DNA from: Plantibacter sp. Leaf314
GTDB taxonomy: Bacteria > Actinomycetota > Actinomycetes > Actinomycetales > Microbacteriaceae
DNA: 64,000 nt
Direction: 5' to 3'
NCBI RefSeq assembly: GCF_001423185.1
Contig: NZ_LMOB01000001.1
Location: 1,533,889-1,597,888 of the forward strand
Every line of letters starts with the position of its first letter. Position 1 is the first letter of the stretch. Position numbers and translations under genes: made by a program. The notes beneath the pieces were generated by a model. That model did no database searches. It saw only the letters and a program-made list of their open reading frames with translations, and had not been told where the DNA came from. This document shows positions 23,538 through 32,499 of this stretch, in pieces.

Positions 23538-24665
23538 TCAGGGCCGTACCCCGACCCGGGGGAACGCACCGGACGCGGCGGCGATGAGCGCCTCATCGAC
23601 GTCGTCCAACGCGAACTCGGCACCGACCAGCTCGGCGAAGGGGTAGCGGCGCCACGCCCCGGTCAGGAAGTCGACGGCTCGCTGCAGGTCGCGCGGCCGG
23701 GAGTCGTGCACGCCGCGCACGGTCAGGAGACCGCGCACGATGCGTTCGGCGTCGATGCCGAGCGGCGCGCCGGGTGACTCGCTGCCCACGAGCACCGCGG
23801 TTCCGCCGATCGACAGCGCGCCGATCGCGGCGTCGACGCCGCTCGCCTCACCGGACACCTCGAGGGCGACCGGGAAGCCCTCGACACCCGCCGCGAGACG
23901 CGCGAGGTCGAGGTGCTCGGCCTCGCCGGCGGCCGGGTCCACGGTCGCGACCGCCCCGAAGCGCCCGGCGAGCGAGCGACGGGCCGGATCGGGGTCACTC
24001 ACCACGACGCGCGCGCCGGCGTCCGTCGCGATGGCCGTGACCGTGAGCCCGAGCATCCCCGCGCCGGTGACGAGGACCGCGGTTCCGGTCAGGTCGCGCC
24101 CGGCGGCGTCGAGTGCGGCGATCGCGGTGGCCGTTGCACAGGAGGCGGGTGCGAAGACGGCGGCGGGCGGCGTCTCCCCGACGATGACGATGGCCGTGCC
24201 CTCGAGGAGCTCGACGTGGGTCGCGAACCCACCGCTCAACTCCCACCCGCGATGCACGCGGTCGTGTCCGTACGTGGCGCGTCGGCGGCAGGTCTGCTGG
24301 AGGTCGGCGGAGCACCGGTCGCAGACGCCGCAGCTCACGACGACCGACCACACGACGCGCATGCCGGCCACGAGGAGCGTGCCGTCCATCGCCGTCACCG
24401 GGCCGCCGACCGCGACGACACGACCGACCTGTTCGTGCCCGAGGACGAGGGGCGTCGCCGCTTCACGGTGCCCCAGGACGGTGTGGACGTCGGAGCCGCA
24501 CACCGTCGCGAGCTCCACCTCCACGAGCACGTCTCCCGACCCGAGGGTGACACCCGGGACCGCCATCGCCTGGTGACGCGTGCCGGGCCCCTGCCAGACC
24601 ATGGCGACGGGCGACGGCCGGACGAAGACGTCCTTGCCGACGTGAGCGGTGAGCGTCGTGTGCAT
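23538..24665 (-). CDS. Zinc-dependent alcohol dehydrogenase (phosphonate-associated subtype)
   Basis: 375 residues of the MDR superfamily. Catalytic zinc site: VCGSDVHTVLG (Cys ~58), GHEQVGRVV (His-Glu). Structural zinc cysteines: VSCGVCDRCSADLQQTC (four Cys). Rossmann fold: AVLVTGAGMLGLTVTAIATDAGARVVVSDPDPAR. The stretch YGHDRVHRGWELSGGFATHVELLEGTAI plus FAPASCATATAIAAL is the pattern I know from the 'putative phosphonate catabolism-associated alcohol dehydrogenase' subfamily (TIGR03366). No phosphonate genes are nearby, so the substrate is open. GGGGGAA precedes the ATG. A single-gene unit. Confidence 0.85.
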   Translation of the reverse strand: MHTTLTAHVGKDVFVRPSPVAMVWQGPGTRHQAMAVPGVTLGSGDVLVEVELATVCGSDVHTVLGHREAATPLVLGHEQVGRVVAVGGPVTAMDGTLLVAGMRVVWSVVVSCGVCDRCSADLQQTCRRRATYGHDRVHRGWELSGGFATHVELLEGTAIVIVGETPPAAVFAPASCATATAIAALDAAGRDLTGTAVLVTGAGMLGLTVTAIATDAGARVVVSDPDPARRSLAGRFGAVATVDPAAGEAEHLDLARLAAGVEGFPVALEVSGEASGVDAAIGALSIGGTAVLVGSESPGAPLGIDAERIVRGLLTVRGVHDSRPRDLQRAVDFLTGAWRRYPFAELVGAEFALDDVDEALIAAASGAFPRVGVRP

Positions 24666-24853
24666 GGTTCCCCCGTTGCCGTCTCCGCCACGCTATGAGT
24701 GGCACCCGAACAGGGCCGGGACGCCCGGTGAACAGCAGGTGAACCAGCGGCGACGGATGCGACCGACCGCCTCAGCGCCACGGCTCGAACGCCTCGGGCC
24801 ACCAGCCCTAGACTGCTGTGACCCACTGTCCCGATGAGAGCAGGCGAGCTGAC

Positions 24854-25990
24854 ATGCCCCTCGATCCGATCTTCGTGGAACGGGCGCGGACGCACCGTGC
24901 CTACCTCATCTCGAGTGCGCTCGAGCAGGCGAAGGCGTTCTTCCTCCGGCCGAAGACGACGACCGTGAAGCGGCCGCAGCCGACCCCGGACACGACGCCG
25001 GAACCTGGTCGACCGAAGCAGCCACCGAAGACGACGGCGGCCACCACCACGGCGGCCCCTCGCCGGAAGAAGACCCGCAAGCAGCATCGCAAGGCGGCCC
25101 TCAACTGGGACAAGAAGGAACTCGCGACGGTCGGTGTGCCCGGCCCGGCCTTGCGCATCGAGGAGCACACCGTCCCCGTCACCGGGTTCCCCGACGTCCG
25201 TGTGCGGCTCTACTACCCGCCGGGCTCCGACGCCGGTACGCCGGTGCCCGCCGTCCTGTCCTGCTTCGGTGGTGCGTTCCGGATCGGCGGCATCGACTAC
25301 CCGACGACCGACGCGGGCTTCCGGCGGCGGGCGGCGGACGCGGGCGTCGTGATCGCGGCCGTCGACTACGCACTCGCGCCGGAACACCGGTACCCGACGC
25401 AACTCGAGCAGGCCCATGCGGCGCTCGAGTGGCTCTTCACCGAGGCGAGGACGCTCGGGGTCGACGCCGAACGCATCGCCGTGGCCGGGGTGTCGGCCGG
25501 CGGCAGCATCGCAGCGGCGCTCACCCTGCTGAATCGCGAACGCGGCCGGCGCCCGGTCCGTCTCCAACTGCTCGAGGTGCCCGTCACCGACCTCACCGGA
25601 GGCCACATCGACCTCCGACCCGTCCGTGAGATGGGCATTCCGCGCTTCTTCGCGATCAAGGAGCTGCGGTCCGTGGCGAAGACGTACCTCCTCGACCGCC
25701 GTCAGGCGAAGGAGCCCCACGCGTCGCCGCTGCTCGCCCGTTCGCACGCCGACCTCCCGCGCGCGGTGATCCTCACGGCCGAATACGACCCGCTGCGCGG
25801 CGACGGTGCGGCGTACCTCGCCGCCCTCCGGGCCGACGGCGTCGACGCGAGCGGGGTGCTCTACCTCGGCGCGACGCACGACACGCCCATCTTCGGCGGG
25901 GTGCTGCCGACCGCGCGCCGCTGGCACGACGACGTCGTCACCGCGCTCCGCTCGCTCCACGACGAGCCCCCGGTGGCCTCGGGCGAGTAG
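24854..25990 (+). CDS. HSL-type alpha/beta hydrolase with altered oxyanion motif
   Basis: 378 residues. Residues ~25-85 are a Pro/Thr/Lys-rich insert, unusual for the family. The hydrolase domain follows: VPAVLSCFGGAFRIGG occupies the HGGG oxyanion position (~137) but the conserved His is Phe. Nucleophile elbow GVSAGGS has Ser ~214, then AEYDPLRGDG (Asp ~312) and GATHDTPIF (His ~342), so the triad is intact. VDYALAPEHRYP is the hormone-sensitive-lipase family signature. It probably hydrolyses small acyl esters. TAGACT at 24810-24815 may be its -10 element, giving a ~30-40-nt leader. ATG 24854 gives the best N-terminus. Confidence 0.8.
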   Translation: MPLDPIFVERARTHRAYLISSALEQAKAFFLRPKTTTVKRPQPTPDTTPEPGRPKQPPKTTAATTTAAPRRKKTRKQHRKAALNWDKKELATVGVPGPALRIEEHTVPVTGFPDVRVRLYYPPGSDAGTPVPAVLSCFGGAFRIGGIDYPTTDAGFRRRAADAGVVIAAVDYALAPEHRYPTQLEQAHAALEWLFTEARTLGVDAERIAVAGVSAGGSIAAALTLLNRERGRRPVRLQLLEVPVTDLTGGHIDLRPVREMGIPRFFAIKELRSVAKTYLLDRRQAKEPHASPLLARSHADLPRAVILTAEYDPLRGDGAAYLAALRADGVDASGVLYLGATHDTPIFGGVLPTARRWHDDVVTALRSLHDEPPVASGE

Positions 25991-26009
25991 CCGACCGGAC
26001 GCACGCTGG

Positions 26010-27599
26010 TCAGTCCCGCGCGCTGCCCGAGCCTGAGCCCGAGCCCGAGCCCGCATCCTCGAGACTCACGAGCGCGAGCCAGACCTCCGTCCGCGCCGCG
26101 AAGGTGTCGAGTGGGCGCTCCAGCAGCCGCTCCACCCTGGTGATCCGGTTCCGCAGCGTGTGCCGATGGATCCCGAGGCGTTTCGCGGCCGGATCCCACT
26201 GGCCGTTGGCCTCGAGCCACTGCCGGAGACTCTCGACGAGTGCTGAGCCCTCCTCGCGGTCGGCGAGCAGCACGGGCCCCAGGAGGTCCTCCGCGACCGG
26301 ACGTGACCGTGCGGCGTCGAGGAGGCCGGTCATCCCACCGACCGCGAGCGCCCCGAACCGCTCGATCGACCGTCCCTCGGCCGCCGCCTGCGCGTGGGCC
26401 GACACCGCCTGGCCGACACCGAGGGCGAGGTCCGCGAGTCCGACCGCACGGGACAGCCCGAGATGACGGCCTGGCGTGCCGCCGAACAGCCCCTCAAGCA
26501 CGGCGTCCAAGCCGGGCGTGTCGGAAGCGATCAGGGACAGTCGGCCGTCGTGTTCCGCCACGAACAGGTCCCCGACGGCGAGCGCCGCGGCACGCTCGAG
26601 CTCGCTGAGCAACGCCTCCCGGCCGTCGTCGGCGGCGGTGGCCACGCCGACGCGGACGGCGCCCGACGGGAGGGGCGTCGCGAGTTCCTCGGCGACGGTT
26701 CCGGCGGCATCGGACTCACCGGCGAGCAGCAACCGCCAGACGCCGAGCCGTAACGCTCGACCGGCCCGTCCGAGCGCCCCGCCCTGTTCCAGGGTGAGGC
26801 CCGTGATCGCGACGACGGAGGTCACGACGCCCTGGGCAGCGGCGTCGAGCGGGCCGTCGGCGCCGCCGATCGCGAGCACCCCACGGAGGTCGCCGCGGCG
26901 GCCGAGCGTCTGCAGCGAGACCGTCCCGCTCGGGCTCGTGAACGTCGCCCCGGATCGCTGGCCGCGTCGGAGGAGCCCCTGCGCCTCCTCCGCGACCCGC
27001 TCGACGAGGCGGTCTCGGCCGCGGAGCCGCCCTCCGTCGGCAGCGGCGTCGGCGATGGTCGCGGCATGGGCGTCGAGCAGCACGACCCAGGCGCCGAGCG
27101 CGCGGGCGAGCTCGGTCACGACCGCGTGCGAGGCGTCCGGGCGGAGCGCCGCGAAGGCGATGGACCGCTGGGCGGCGAGGGCCCAGGCGTCCCGTTCCCG
27201 GTCGGCTTCGGCGATGAGGTCGGCGGCGTAGCGGATGACCGCGATGAAGGGTGTGCGGTAGGGCACCTCGAACAGCGGGACGCCGTGCTCGGCACAGGCC
27301 TGGGCGAGTTCCGACGGCGGGCCGGCGGTGATGACCTCGGTGCCGAACCCGAGGGCGGCGACGCCCGCCGCGGCGAGGCGTGCCACGTACGCCTCCACCT
27401 GCGTGGCGGACACGGCCGTGCCGAACTGGGTGCCGGTCGTCAGGACGATCTGGTCCGCGATCAGGAACGGGGTCGGGTCCGGGAGGTCGGAGCTCGACAC
27501 CCACGCCACCGGACGCTCGAGCGATCCGGCCGTCCCGGCGACGACGAGTCGGAGACCGAGGGCGTGACGATCGAGGAGGTGCTGCAACGACGGGGCCAT
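26010..27599 (-). CDS. PucR-family transcriptional regulator
   Basis: 529 residues in three parts: an N-terminal PucR ligand domain (~5-125, with LPDPTPFLIADQIVLTTGTQF and FGTEVITAGPPSELAQACAEHGVPLFEVPY), a GGDEF-like middle (~290-410), and a C-terminal HTH_30 (~455-515: LRQWLEANGQWDPAAKRLGIHRHTLRNRITRVERLL). Family members respond to purine, amino-acid or polyamine metabolites. It is divergent from gabT and almost certainly controls the GABA/putrescine genes. The C-terminus ends in (GS)4 encoded by a hexamer repeat GAGCCN x4 (26029-26052), a potential length-variable site. TAGACT lies six bases before the ATG. Confidence 0.9.
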   Translation of the reverse strand: MAPSLQHLLDRHALGLRLVVAGTAGSLERPVAWVSSSDLPDPTPFLIADQIVLTTGTQFGTAVSATQVEAYVARLAAAGVAALGFGTEVITAGPPSELAQACAEHGVPLFEVPYRTPFIAVIRYAADLIAEADRERDAWALAAQRSIAFAALRPDASHAVVTELARALGAWVVLLDAHAATIADAAADGGRLRGRDRLVERVAEEAQGLLRRGQRSGATFTSPSGTVSLQTLGRRGDLRGVLAIGGADGPLDAAAQGVVTSVVAITGLTLEQGGALGRAGRALRLGVWRLLLAGESDAAGTVAEELATPLPSGAVRVGVATAADDGREALLSELERAAALAVGDLFVAEHDGRLSLIASDTPGLDAVLEGLFGGTPGRHLGLSRAVGLADLALGVGQAVSAHAQAAAEGRSIERFGALAVGGMTGLLDAARSRPVAEDLLGPVLLADREEGSALVESLRQWLEANGQWDPAAKRLGIHRHTLRNRITRVERLLERPLDTFAARTEVWLALVSLEDAGSGSGSGSGSARD

Positions 27600-27757
27600 G
27601 GCGTGAGTCTACGTCGCTGTGCCAATCCGTCCAATGGTGATGCTCAACATCGACGAACTGTCGAGTGTCCCGGGGATCGGCGCTGCCTAGCATGGCTGCA
27701 TCACGAGCGGTCGACGTCGAGCAGCGGCGGCCGACCGCCAGATCGAACGGAGCATCG
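27600..27757. promoter_or_regulatory. Divergent regulatory region pucR-type gene / gabT
   Basis: 158 bp. The minus-strand -10 TAGACT (27611-27606) sits six bases from the pucR ATG. The plus-strand -10 candidate TAGCAT (27688-27693) would give a ~58-nt leader ending in GGAG (27749-27752) before the gabT ATG at 27758. Between them lie the repeat CCAATCCGT/CCAATGGTG (27621-27638) and the interrupted palindrome GATG-N5-CATC, both candidates for PucR binding. Confidence 0.5.
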
Positions 27758-29122
27758 ATGACGAGCATGAGCAGCGCCCCCACGACCGACGTCCTCGGCG
27801 GACCTGCACTCCCACAGGAACGTCGTCTCGTCACCGCCATCCCCGGACCGATCTCCGAAGAGCTCATGGCCAGGAAGCACGCCGCGGTGGCGTCCGGGGT
27901 CGGCACCACGATGCCCGTCTTCGCAGCGGGCGCCGGCGGCGGAGTCCTCGTCGACGTCGACGGCAACTCGCTCATCGACCTCGGGTCCGGGATCGCCGTG
28001 ACGGGTGTCGGCAACAGCAACCCACGCGTGGTCGAAGCGGTGACCCGTCAGCTGCAGGAGTTCACCCACACCTGCTTCACGATCACCCCGTACGACTCCT
28101 ACGTCGAGGTCGCCGAAGCCCTGAACCGACTGACCCCCGGCGACCACGCGAAGCGCACGGCGCTGTTCAACTCCGGCGCGGAAGCCGTCGAGAACGCCGT
28201 GAAGATCGCGCGGAGCCACACGAAGAAGCAGGCGGTCGTCGCGTTCGACCACGCCTACCACGGCCGCACGAACCTCACGATGGCCCTCACCGCGAAGTCC
28301 ATGCCGTACAAGAGCGGCTTCGGGCCGTTCGCCTCCGAGGTGTACCGCGCGCCACTCTCCTACCCGTTCCGTGACGGCGGGCTGTCCGGTGCCGAGGCGG
28401 CGCAGCGGGCGATCACGCAGATCGAGAAGCAGATCGGCGCGGACAACCTGGCCGCGATCATCATCGAACCCATCCAGGGCGAGGGTGGCTTCATCGTCCC
28501 GGCGGACGGCTTCCTCCCCGCCCTGCTCGACTGGGCCCGCGCGAACGACGTCGTCTTCATCGCCGACGAGGTGCAGACCGGGTTCGCCCGCACCGGCGCC
28601 ATGTTCGCGTCCGAGCACTTCGGTGTCGTGCCGGACCTCATCATCACCGCCAAGGGCATCGCGGGCGGGCTGCCGCTCTCGGCCGTGACCGGACGTGCGG
28701 ACATCATGGACGCCCCGCACGCCGGCGGTCTCGGCGGGACCTACGGGGGGAACCCGCTCGCCTGCGTCGCCGCGCTCGCCGCCATCGAAGCGTACGAGGA
28801 GGACGACCTCGCCGCTGCGGCCCGAGCGATCGAGACGCGCATCGTGGACCGGTTCACCGCCGCGCAAGCGACCGACCCGCGCATCGGCGACATCCGCGGA
28901 CGCGGTGCCATGATGGCCGTCGAGTTCGTCGACCCGGCCACCGGCGAACCGGATGCGACGCTCACCGCGCGCGTCGCGAAAGCCTCGCACCAGGCCGGCG
29001 TGATCGTGCTCACCTGCGGCACCTACGGCAACGTGGTCCGGTTCCTCCCGCCGCTCACCATCCCACTCGAGCTGCTCGACGAGGGACTCGACGTCGTGCT
29101 CGAGGCACTCGCCACGAGCTGA
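27758..29122 (+). CDS. gabT: 4-aminobutyrate aminotransferase
   Basis: 454 residues; transfers the amino group of GABA to 2-oxoglutarate, giving succinate semialdehyde. Class III aminotransferase marks: LIDLGSGIAVTGVGNSNPRVV, TALFNSGAEAVENAVKIAR (PLP phosphate), AYHGRTNLTMALT, IIIEPIQGEGGFIVP, FIADEVQTGFARTG (Asp and Gln over the ring), Lys ~299 in IITAKGIAGGLPL (Schiff base), and GGTYGGNPLACVAALA. The length and the EALNRLTPGDHAKRTALFNSG block match actinobacterial GabT. It is followed after 177 bp (containing interspersed repeats) by the aldehyde dehydrogenase gene, the next pathway step. Confidence 0.93.
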   Translation: MTSMSSAPTTDVLGGPALPQERRLVTAIPGPISEELMARKHAAVASGVGTTMPVFAAGAGGGVLVDVDGNSLIDLGSGIAVTGVGNSNPRVVEAVTRQLQEFTHTCFTITPYDSYVEVAEALNRLTPGDHAKRTALFNSGAEAVENAVKIARSHTKKQAVVAFDHAYHGRTNLTMALTAKSMPYKSGFGPFASEVYRAPLSYPFRDGGLSGAEAAQRAITQIEKQIGADNLAAIIIEPIQGEGGFIVPADGFLPALLDWARANDVVFIADEVQTGFARTGAMFASEHFGVVPDLIITAKGIAGGLPLSAVTGRADIMDAPHAGGLGGTYGGNPLACVAALAAIEAYEEDDLAAAARAIETRIVDRFTAAQATDPRIGDIRGRGAMMAVEFVDPATGEPDATLTARVAKASHQAGVIVLTCGTYGNVVRFLPPLTIPLELLDEGLDVVLEALATS

Positions 29123-29129
29123 CGCCGCA

Positions 29130-29164
29130 CCCTTCGACGAGCGGTCCCTGAGCCGGTCGAAGGG
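29130..29164. repeat. Interspersed palindromic repeat
   Basis: CCCTTCGAC and GTCGAAGGG form a 9-bp inverted repeat around GGTCCCTGAG, just after gabT. It is a member of the window's REP-like family and may also act as the gabT terminator. Confidence 0.65.
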
Positions 29165-29223
29165 CGGAACGGCACGAGCCCGCTCCCCAGCACCCCGGCG
29201 ACTCCACGACATCGCAACCCCGC

Positions 29224-29243
29224 TCACCGAGCTTGTCGAGGGG
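29224..29243. repeat. Interspersed repeat, half copy
   Basis: CACCGAGCTTGTCGAGGGG, a diverged half copy of the same repeat, 60 bp before the gabD-like gene. Confidence 0.5.
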
Positions 29244-29299
29244 CACGCACGCTGAAACACTGTCACCGACGCCATCGACCCCAGCAAGGAGCTCCACCC

Positions 29300-30766
29300 A
29301 TGACCGATGCACGCGAAACCGAACTGCTCAGCAAGGTCCCGAGCGGCCTCTTCATCGGCGGCGTCTGGCGCGACGCGTCCGACGGGGGCACCCTCACCGT
29401 CAGCGACCCGTCCACGGGCGACGTCATCAAGACCATCGCCGACGCCTCGGTCGCCGACGGCACCGCCGCGCTCGACGCCGCCGTCGCCGCGCAGGACGAC
29501 TGGGCGGCGACCGCACCCCGTACGCGTTCGAACATCCTCAGGAAGGCGTTCGACCTCCTCCAGGAACGCCGGGACGAGTTCGCGCTGCTCATGACGCTCG
29601 AGATGGGCAAACCGCTCGCCGAGGCGAACGGCGAGGTCACCTACGGCGGCGAGTTCCTCCGCTGGTTCTCGGAGGAGGCCGTCCGCATCTCGGGCCGCTA
29701 CGGCTCCAACCCCGAGGGCACCGGCATGATGACCGTCTCGCAGCACCCCGTGGGGCCCTGCTTCCTCATCACACCGTGGAACTTCCCCCTCGCGATGGCG
29801 ACCCGCAAGATCGCACCGGCGCTCGCCGCCGGGTGCACCGTCGTCGTGAAGCCGGCGGAGCTCACCCCGCTGACGACCCTTCACTTCGTGAAGCTCCTCG
29901 AGGACGCCGGTCTCCCGGCGGGGGTCGTGAACGTCATCACCACGGCCAGCTCCTCGGCCGTGTCCGCACCGATCATCGCCGACCCGCGCCTCCGGAAGCT
30001 CAGCTTCACCGGCTCGACGCCGGTGGGCCAGAAGCTCATCGAGCAGTCGGCGAAGAACGTCCTCCGCACCTCCATGGAACTCGGCGGCAACGCCCCGTTC
30101 GTGGTGTTCGAGGACGCCGACCTGGACAAGGCCGTGGACGGCGCGATGGCGGCGAAGTTCCGGAACATCGGACAGGCGTGCACCGCGGCGAACCGCTTCA
30201 TCGTCCACCGCGACGTCGCCGATGAGTTCGCCAAGCGGGTCACCGAACGGGTGCGCGCGTTCCGTATCGGCCGCGGCACCGAGGACGGCGTGACGATCGG
30301 CCCGCTCATCGACGACCGCGCCGTCACGAAGGCGAAGACGCTCGTCGCCGACGCCGTCGGACGTGGCGCCCAGGTGCTCACCGGTGGCGAGGCCGTCAAG
30401 GGCGCCGGGACGTTCTTCCAGCCGACCGTCGTCACGGGTGTCGTCCCGGGGTCCGACATCCTCCGCGAGGAGATCTTCGGCCCGGTCCTCGCGATCGTCC
30501 CGTTCGACGACGAGGACGACGCCGTCCGCCTCGCGAACGACACCGAGTACGGCCTCGTCTCCTACGTCTTCACCACCGACCTTGCGCGCGGACAGCGCAT
30601 GATCGGCAGGCTGGAGACCGGCATGATGGGCCTGAACGTCGGCGTCATCTCCAACGCGGCGGCGCCGTTCGGCGGGGTCAAGCAGTCCGGCATCGGCCGA
30701 GAGGGCGGGCTCGAAGGCATCCACGAGTACCTGTACCCGAAGTACACCATGACGCCCATCGACTGA
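29300..30766 (+). CDS. gabD: NAD(P)-dependent succinate-semialdehyde dehydrogenase
   Basis: 488 residues of the aldehyde dehydrogenase superfamily. GPCFLITPWNFPLAMATRKIAPALAAGC is the cofactor-binding start. Glu260 (SMELGGNAPF) and Cys294 (NIGQACTAANRF) are the catalytic pair. RIGRGTEDGVTIGPLID and EIFGPVLAIVPF are typical of GabD-type enzymes. It oxidises succinate semialdehyde to succinate; since a putrescine oxidase is encoded next door it could also, or instead, oxidise 4-aminobutanal. AAGGAG lies ~10 nt before the ATG. A hairpin follows the stop. Confidence 0.9.
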   Translation: MTDARETELLSKVPSGLFIGGVWRDASDGGTLTVSDPSTGDVIKTIADASVADGTAALDAAVAAQDDWAATAPRTRSNILRKAFDLLQERRDEFALLMTLEMGKPLAEANGEVTYGGEFLRWFSEEAVRISGRYGSNPEGTGMMTVSQHPVGPCFLITPWNFPLAMATRKIAPALAAGCTVVVKPAELTPLTTLHFVKLLEDAGLPAGVVNVITTASSSAVSAPIIADPRLRKLSFTGSTPVGQKLIEQSAKNVLRTSMELGGNAPFVVFEDADLDKAVDGAMAAKFRNIGQACTAANRFIVHRDVADEFAKRVTERVRAFRIGRGTEDGVTIGPLIDDRAVTKAKTLVADAVGRGAQVLTGGEAVKGAGTFFQPTVVTGVVPGSDILREEIFGPVLAIVPFDDEDDAVRLANDTEYGLVSYVFTTDLARGQRMIGRLETGMMGLNVGVISNAAAPFGGVKQSGIGREGGLEGIHEYLYPKYTMTPID

Positions 30767-30783
30767 CGGTCGCCACCACCGGA

Positions 30784-30820
30784 CCGACGGACGACGACCG
30801 AAAGCGTCGCCGTCCGTCGG
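30784..30820 (+). terminator. Hairpin after gabD
   Basis: CCGACGGAC (30784-30792) pairs with GTCCGTCGG (30812-30820), with further partial pairing inside. There is no T-run. Confidence 0.5.
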
Positions 30821-30924
30821 ATCGACCGTCGAGATCGACACCGACGGTTCCATCCGACAGCGCGAACCGCCATACTCGACTATCGACGTGGATCCCGACC
30901 GGGTCACCCACCCGAGCGTCCCGG

Positions 30925-31000
30925 TCCCCGAGCACCACCCCGGTCCACCCGCACCACCCGATCCCCGAGCACCACCCCGGTCCCTGAGCTTGTCGCAGGG
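30925..31000. repeat. Tandem and interspersed repeats before the putrescine oxidase gene
   Basis: Two identical 22-bp units (30925-30946 and 30962-30983), 37 bp apart, run into a GGTCCCTGAG..TGTCGCAGGG copy (30979-31000). The unit is itself a variant of the repeat's first half followed by ACCACC. The rest of the 255-bp gap between gabD and the oxidase shows no gene. Confidence 0.6.
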
Positions 31001-31021
31001 CCACGAACAGGAAGACACCTC

Positions 31022-32380
31022 ATGAGTGCTATCGAACGCGACGTCGTCATCATCGGCGCCGGGGCCTCCGGGCTCACCGCCGCCACCAAGCTCCGCGCAG
31101 CCGGCCTGTCCGTCGCCGTCCTCGAGGCTCGCGACCGCGTGGGTGGCCGCCTGTGGACGAACCACATCGACGGCGCGATGCTCGAGCTCGGCGGGCAGTG
31201 GGTCTCCCCCGACCAGACGGCGCTCCTCGCCACGCTCGACGAGCTGGGACTCGACACCTACTCTCGCTACCGCGAGGGCGACAGCGTCTACGTCAACGCC
31301 GACGGCGTGCGCACCCGCTTCACGGGCGACATCTTCCCCGTGGCCGAGTCGACGGCCGCCGAGATGGAGCGACTGATCACCCTCCTCGACGAGCTCGTGG
31401 AACAGGTCGGGGTCACCGAGCCGTGGGCGCACGAGAAGGCGACCGAGTACGACCGCATCTCCTGGAGCGCCTGGTTGGCGGAGCAGACGGACGACGTCGA
31501 GGCGCGCGACAACATCGCCCTGTTCATCGCGGCCGCGATGCTCACGAAGCCCTCGCACTCCTTCTCGCTGCTGCAGGCACTGCTCATGGCGGCGTCGGCG
31601 GGTAGCTTCACCCACCTCGTCGAGGCGGACTTCATCCTCGACAAGCGGGTCGTCGGCGGCCTGCAGCAGGTCCCGATCAAGCTCGCCGAGGCCCTCGGCG
31701 ACGACGTCCACCTGTCCTCCCCCGTCCGACGACTCGAGTGGTCCGACGCCGGCGTCTCCGCCGAGGCCGACAAGGTGACGGTGAACGCCCGCTACGCCAT
31801 CATCGCGGTCCCGCCGAACCTGTACTCGCGGATCGACTTCCAGCCGCCGCTGCCGCGACTCAGCCACCAGATGCACCAGCACATGTCGCTCGGTCTCGTC
31901 ATCAAGGTGCACGCGGTGTACGAGACGCCGTTCTGGCGCGAGGACGGGCTCTCCGCGACCGCGTTCAGCCCGTACGAGCTCGTGCACGAGGCGTACGACA
32001 ACACCAACCACGAGGACCCGCGCGGCACCCTCGTCGGGTTCGTCTCGGACGAACGCGCCGACGAGGTCTTCAAGCTGAGCGCCGAGGAGCGCCGGGAGCG
32101 CATCCTCACCTCGCTCTCCCACTACTACGGCGAGCAGGCACTGTCGCCCGTCGTGTACTACGAGAGCGACTGGGGCAGCGAGGAGTGGACCCGCGGCGCA
32201 TACGCGGCCAGCTTCGACCTGGGCGGCCTGTCGCGATACGGCGCCATGCAGTCGACGCCCGTCGGACCGATCTTCTGGTCGACGAGCGACCTCGCGGCCG
32301 AGGGCTACCAGCACGTCGACGGCGCGATCCGCAAGGGCGCCGACACCGCCGCAGCGATCATCGCCCGGCACCAGGGGTAG
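31022..32380 (+). CDS. puo: Flavin-dependent putrescine oxidase
   Basis: 452 residues of the flavin monoamine oxidase family. The FAD dinucleotide fold is VVIIGAGASGLTAATKLRAAGLSVAVLEARDRVGGRLWT at residues ~8-46. GGQWVSPDQTALL, GMLTKPSHSF-type text (AAAMLTKPSHSFSLLQALLMAASAGSF), DFILDKRVVGG, VYETPFWREDGLS, YDNTNHEDPRGTLVGFVSDE and YYESDWGSEEWTRGAYAASFDLGGL closely match my memory of rhodococcal and Kocuria putrescine oxidase. The reaction is putrescine + O2 to 4-aminobutanal, H2O2 and NH3. It lies between gabD and a permease, completing a putrescine-to-GABA-to-succinate route. Confidence 0.88.
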   Translation: MSAIERDVVIIGAGASGLTAATKLRAAGLSVAVLEARDRVGGRLWTNHIDGAMLELGGQWVSPDQTALLATLDELGLDTYSRYREGDSVYVNADGVRTRFTGDIFPVAESTAAEMERLITLLDELVEQVGVTEPWAHEKATEYDRISWSAWLAEQTDDVEARDNIALFIAAAMLTKPSHSFSLLQALLMAASAGSFTHLVEADFILDKRVVGGLQQVPIKLAEALGDDVHLSSPVRRLEWSDAGVSAEADKVTVNARYAIIAVPPNLYSRIDFQPPLPRLSHQMHQHMSLGLVIKVHAVYETPFWREDGLSATAFSPYELVHEAYDNTNHEDPRGTLVGFVSDERADEVFKLSAEERRERILTSLSHYYGEQALSPVVYYESDWGSEEWTRGAYAASFDLGGLSRYGAMQSTPVGPIFWSTSDLAAEGYQHVDGAIRKGADTAAAIIARHQG

Positions 32381-32388
32381 CGTCTCCC

Positions 32389-32410
32389 GGTCCCTGACCT
32401 TGTCGAGGGG
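32389..32410. repeat. Interspersed repeat
   Basis: GGTCCCTGAC..TGTCGAGGGG copy 9 bp after the putrescine oxidase stop. Confidence 0.55.
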
Positions 32411-32499
32411 CCACCCCCGTCGATACCCTGCACCAACGAAACACCCGCACACCGCCGTGCAGTCCGGCACCTTCGCACCCGATCGAAAGCGAACACCAG

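Noticed and set aside
26029..26052. GAGCCN hexamer repeat as a phase-variation switch in the PucR-type gene
   Set aside because: The unit is a multiple of three and lies in the last codons, so changes only lengthen a GS tail; no on/off effect is expected.
27701..32470. A 1589-codon open frame on the minus strand across gabT, gabD and the putrescine oxidase
   Set aside because: It is the antisense shadow of three well-recognised plus-strand enzymes in GC-rich DNA; its translation is Arg/Glu/Gly/Val-rich low complexity with no domain.
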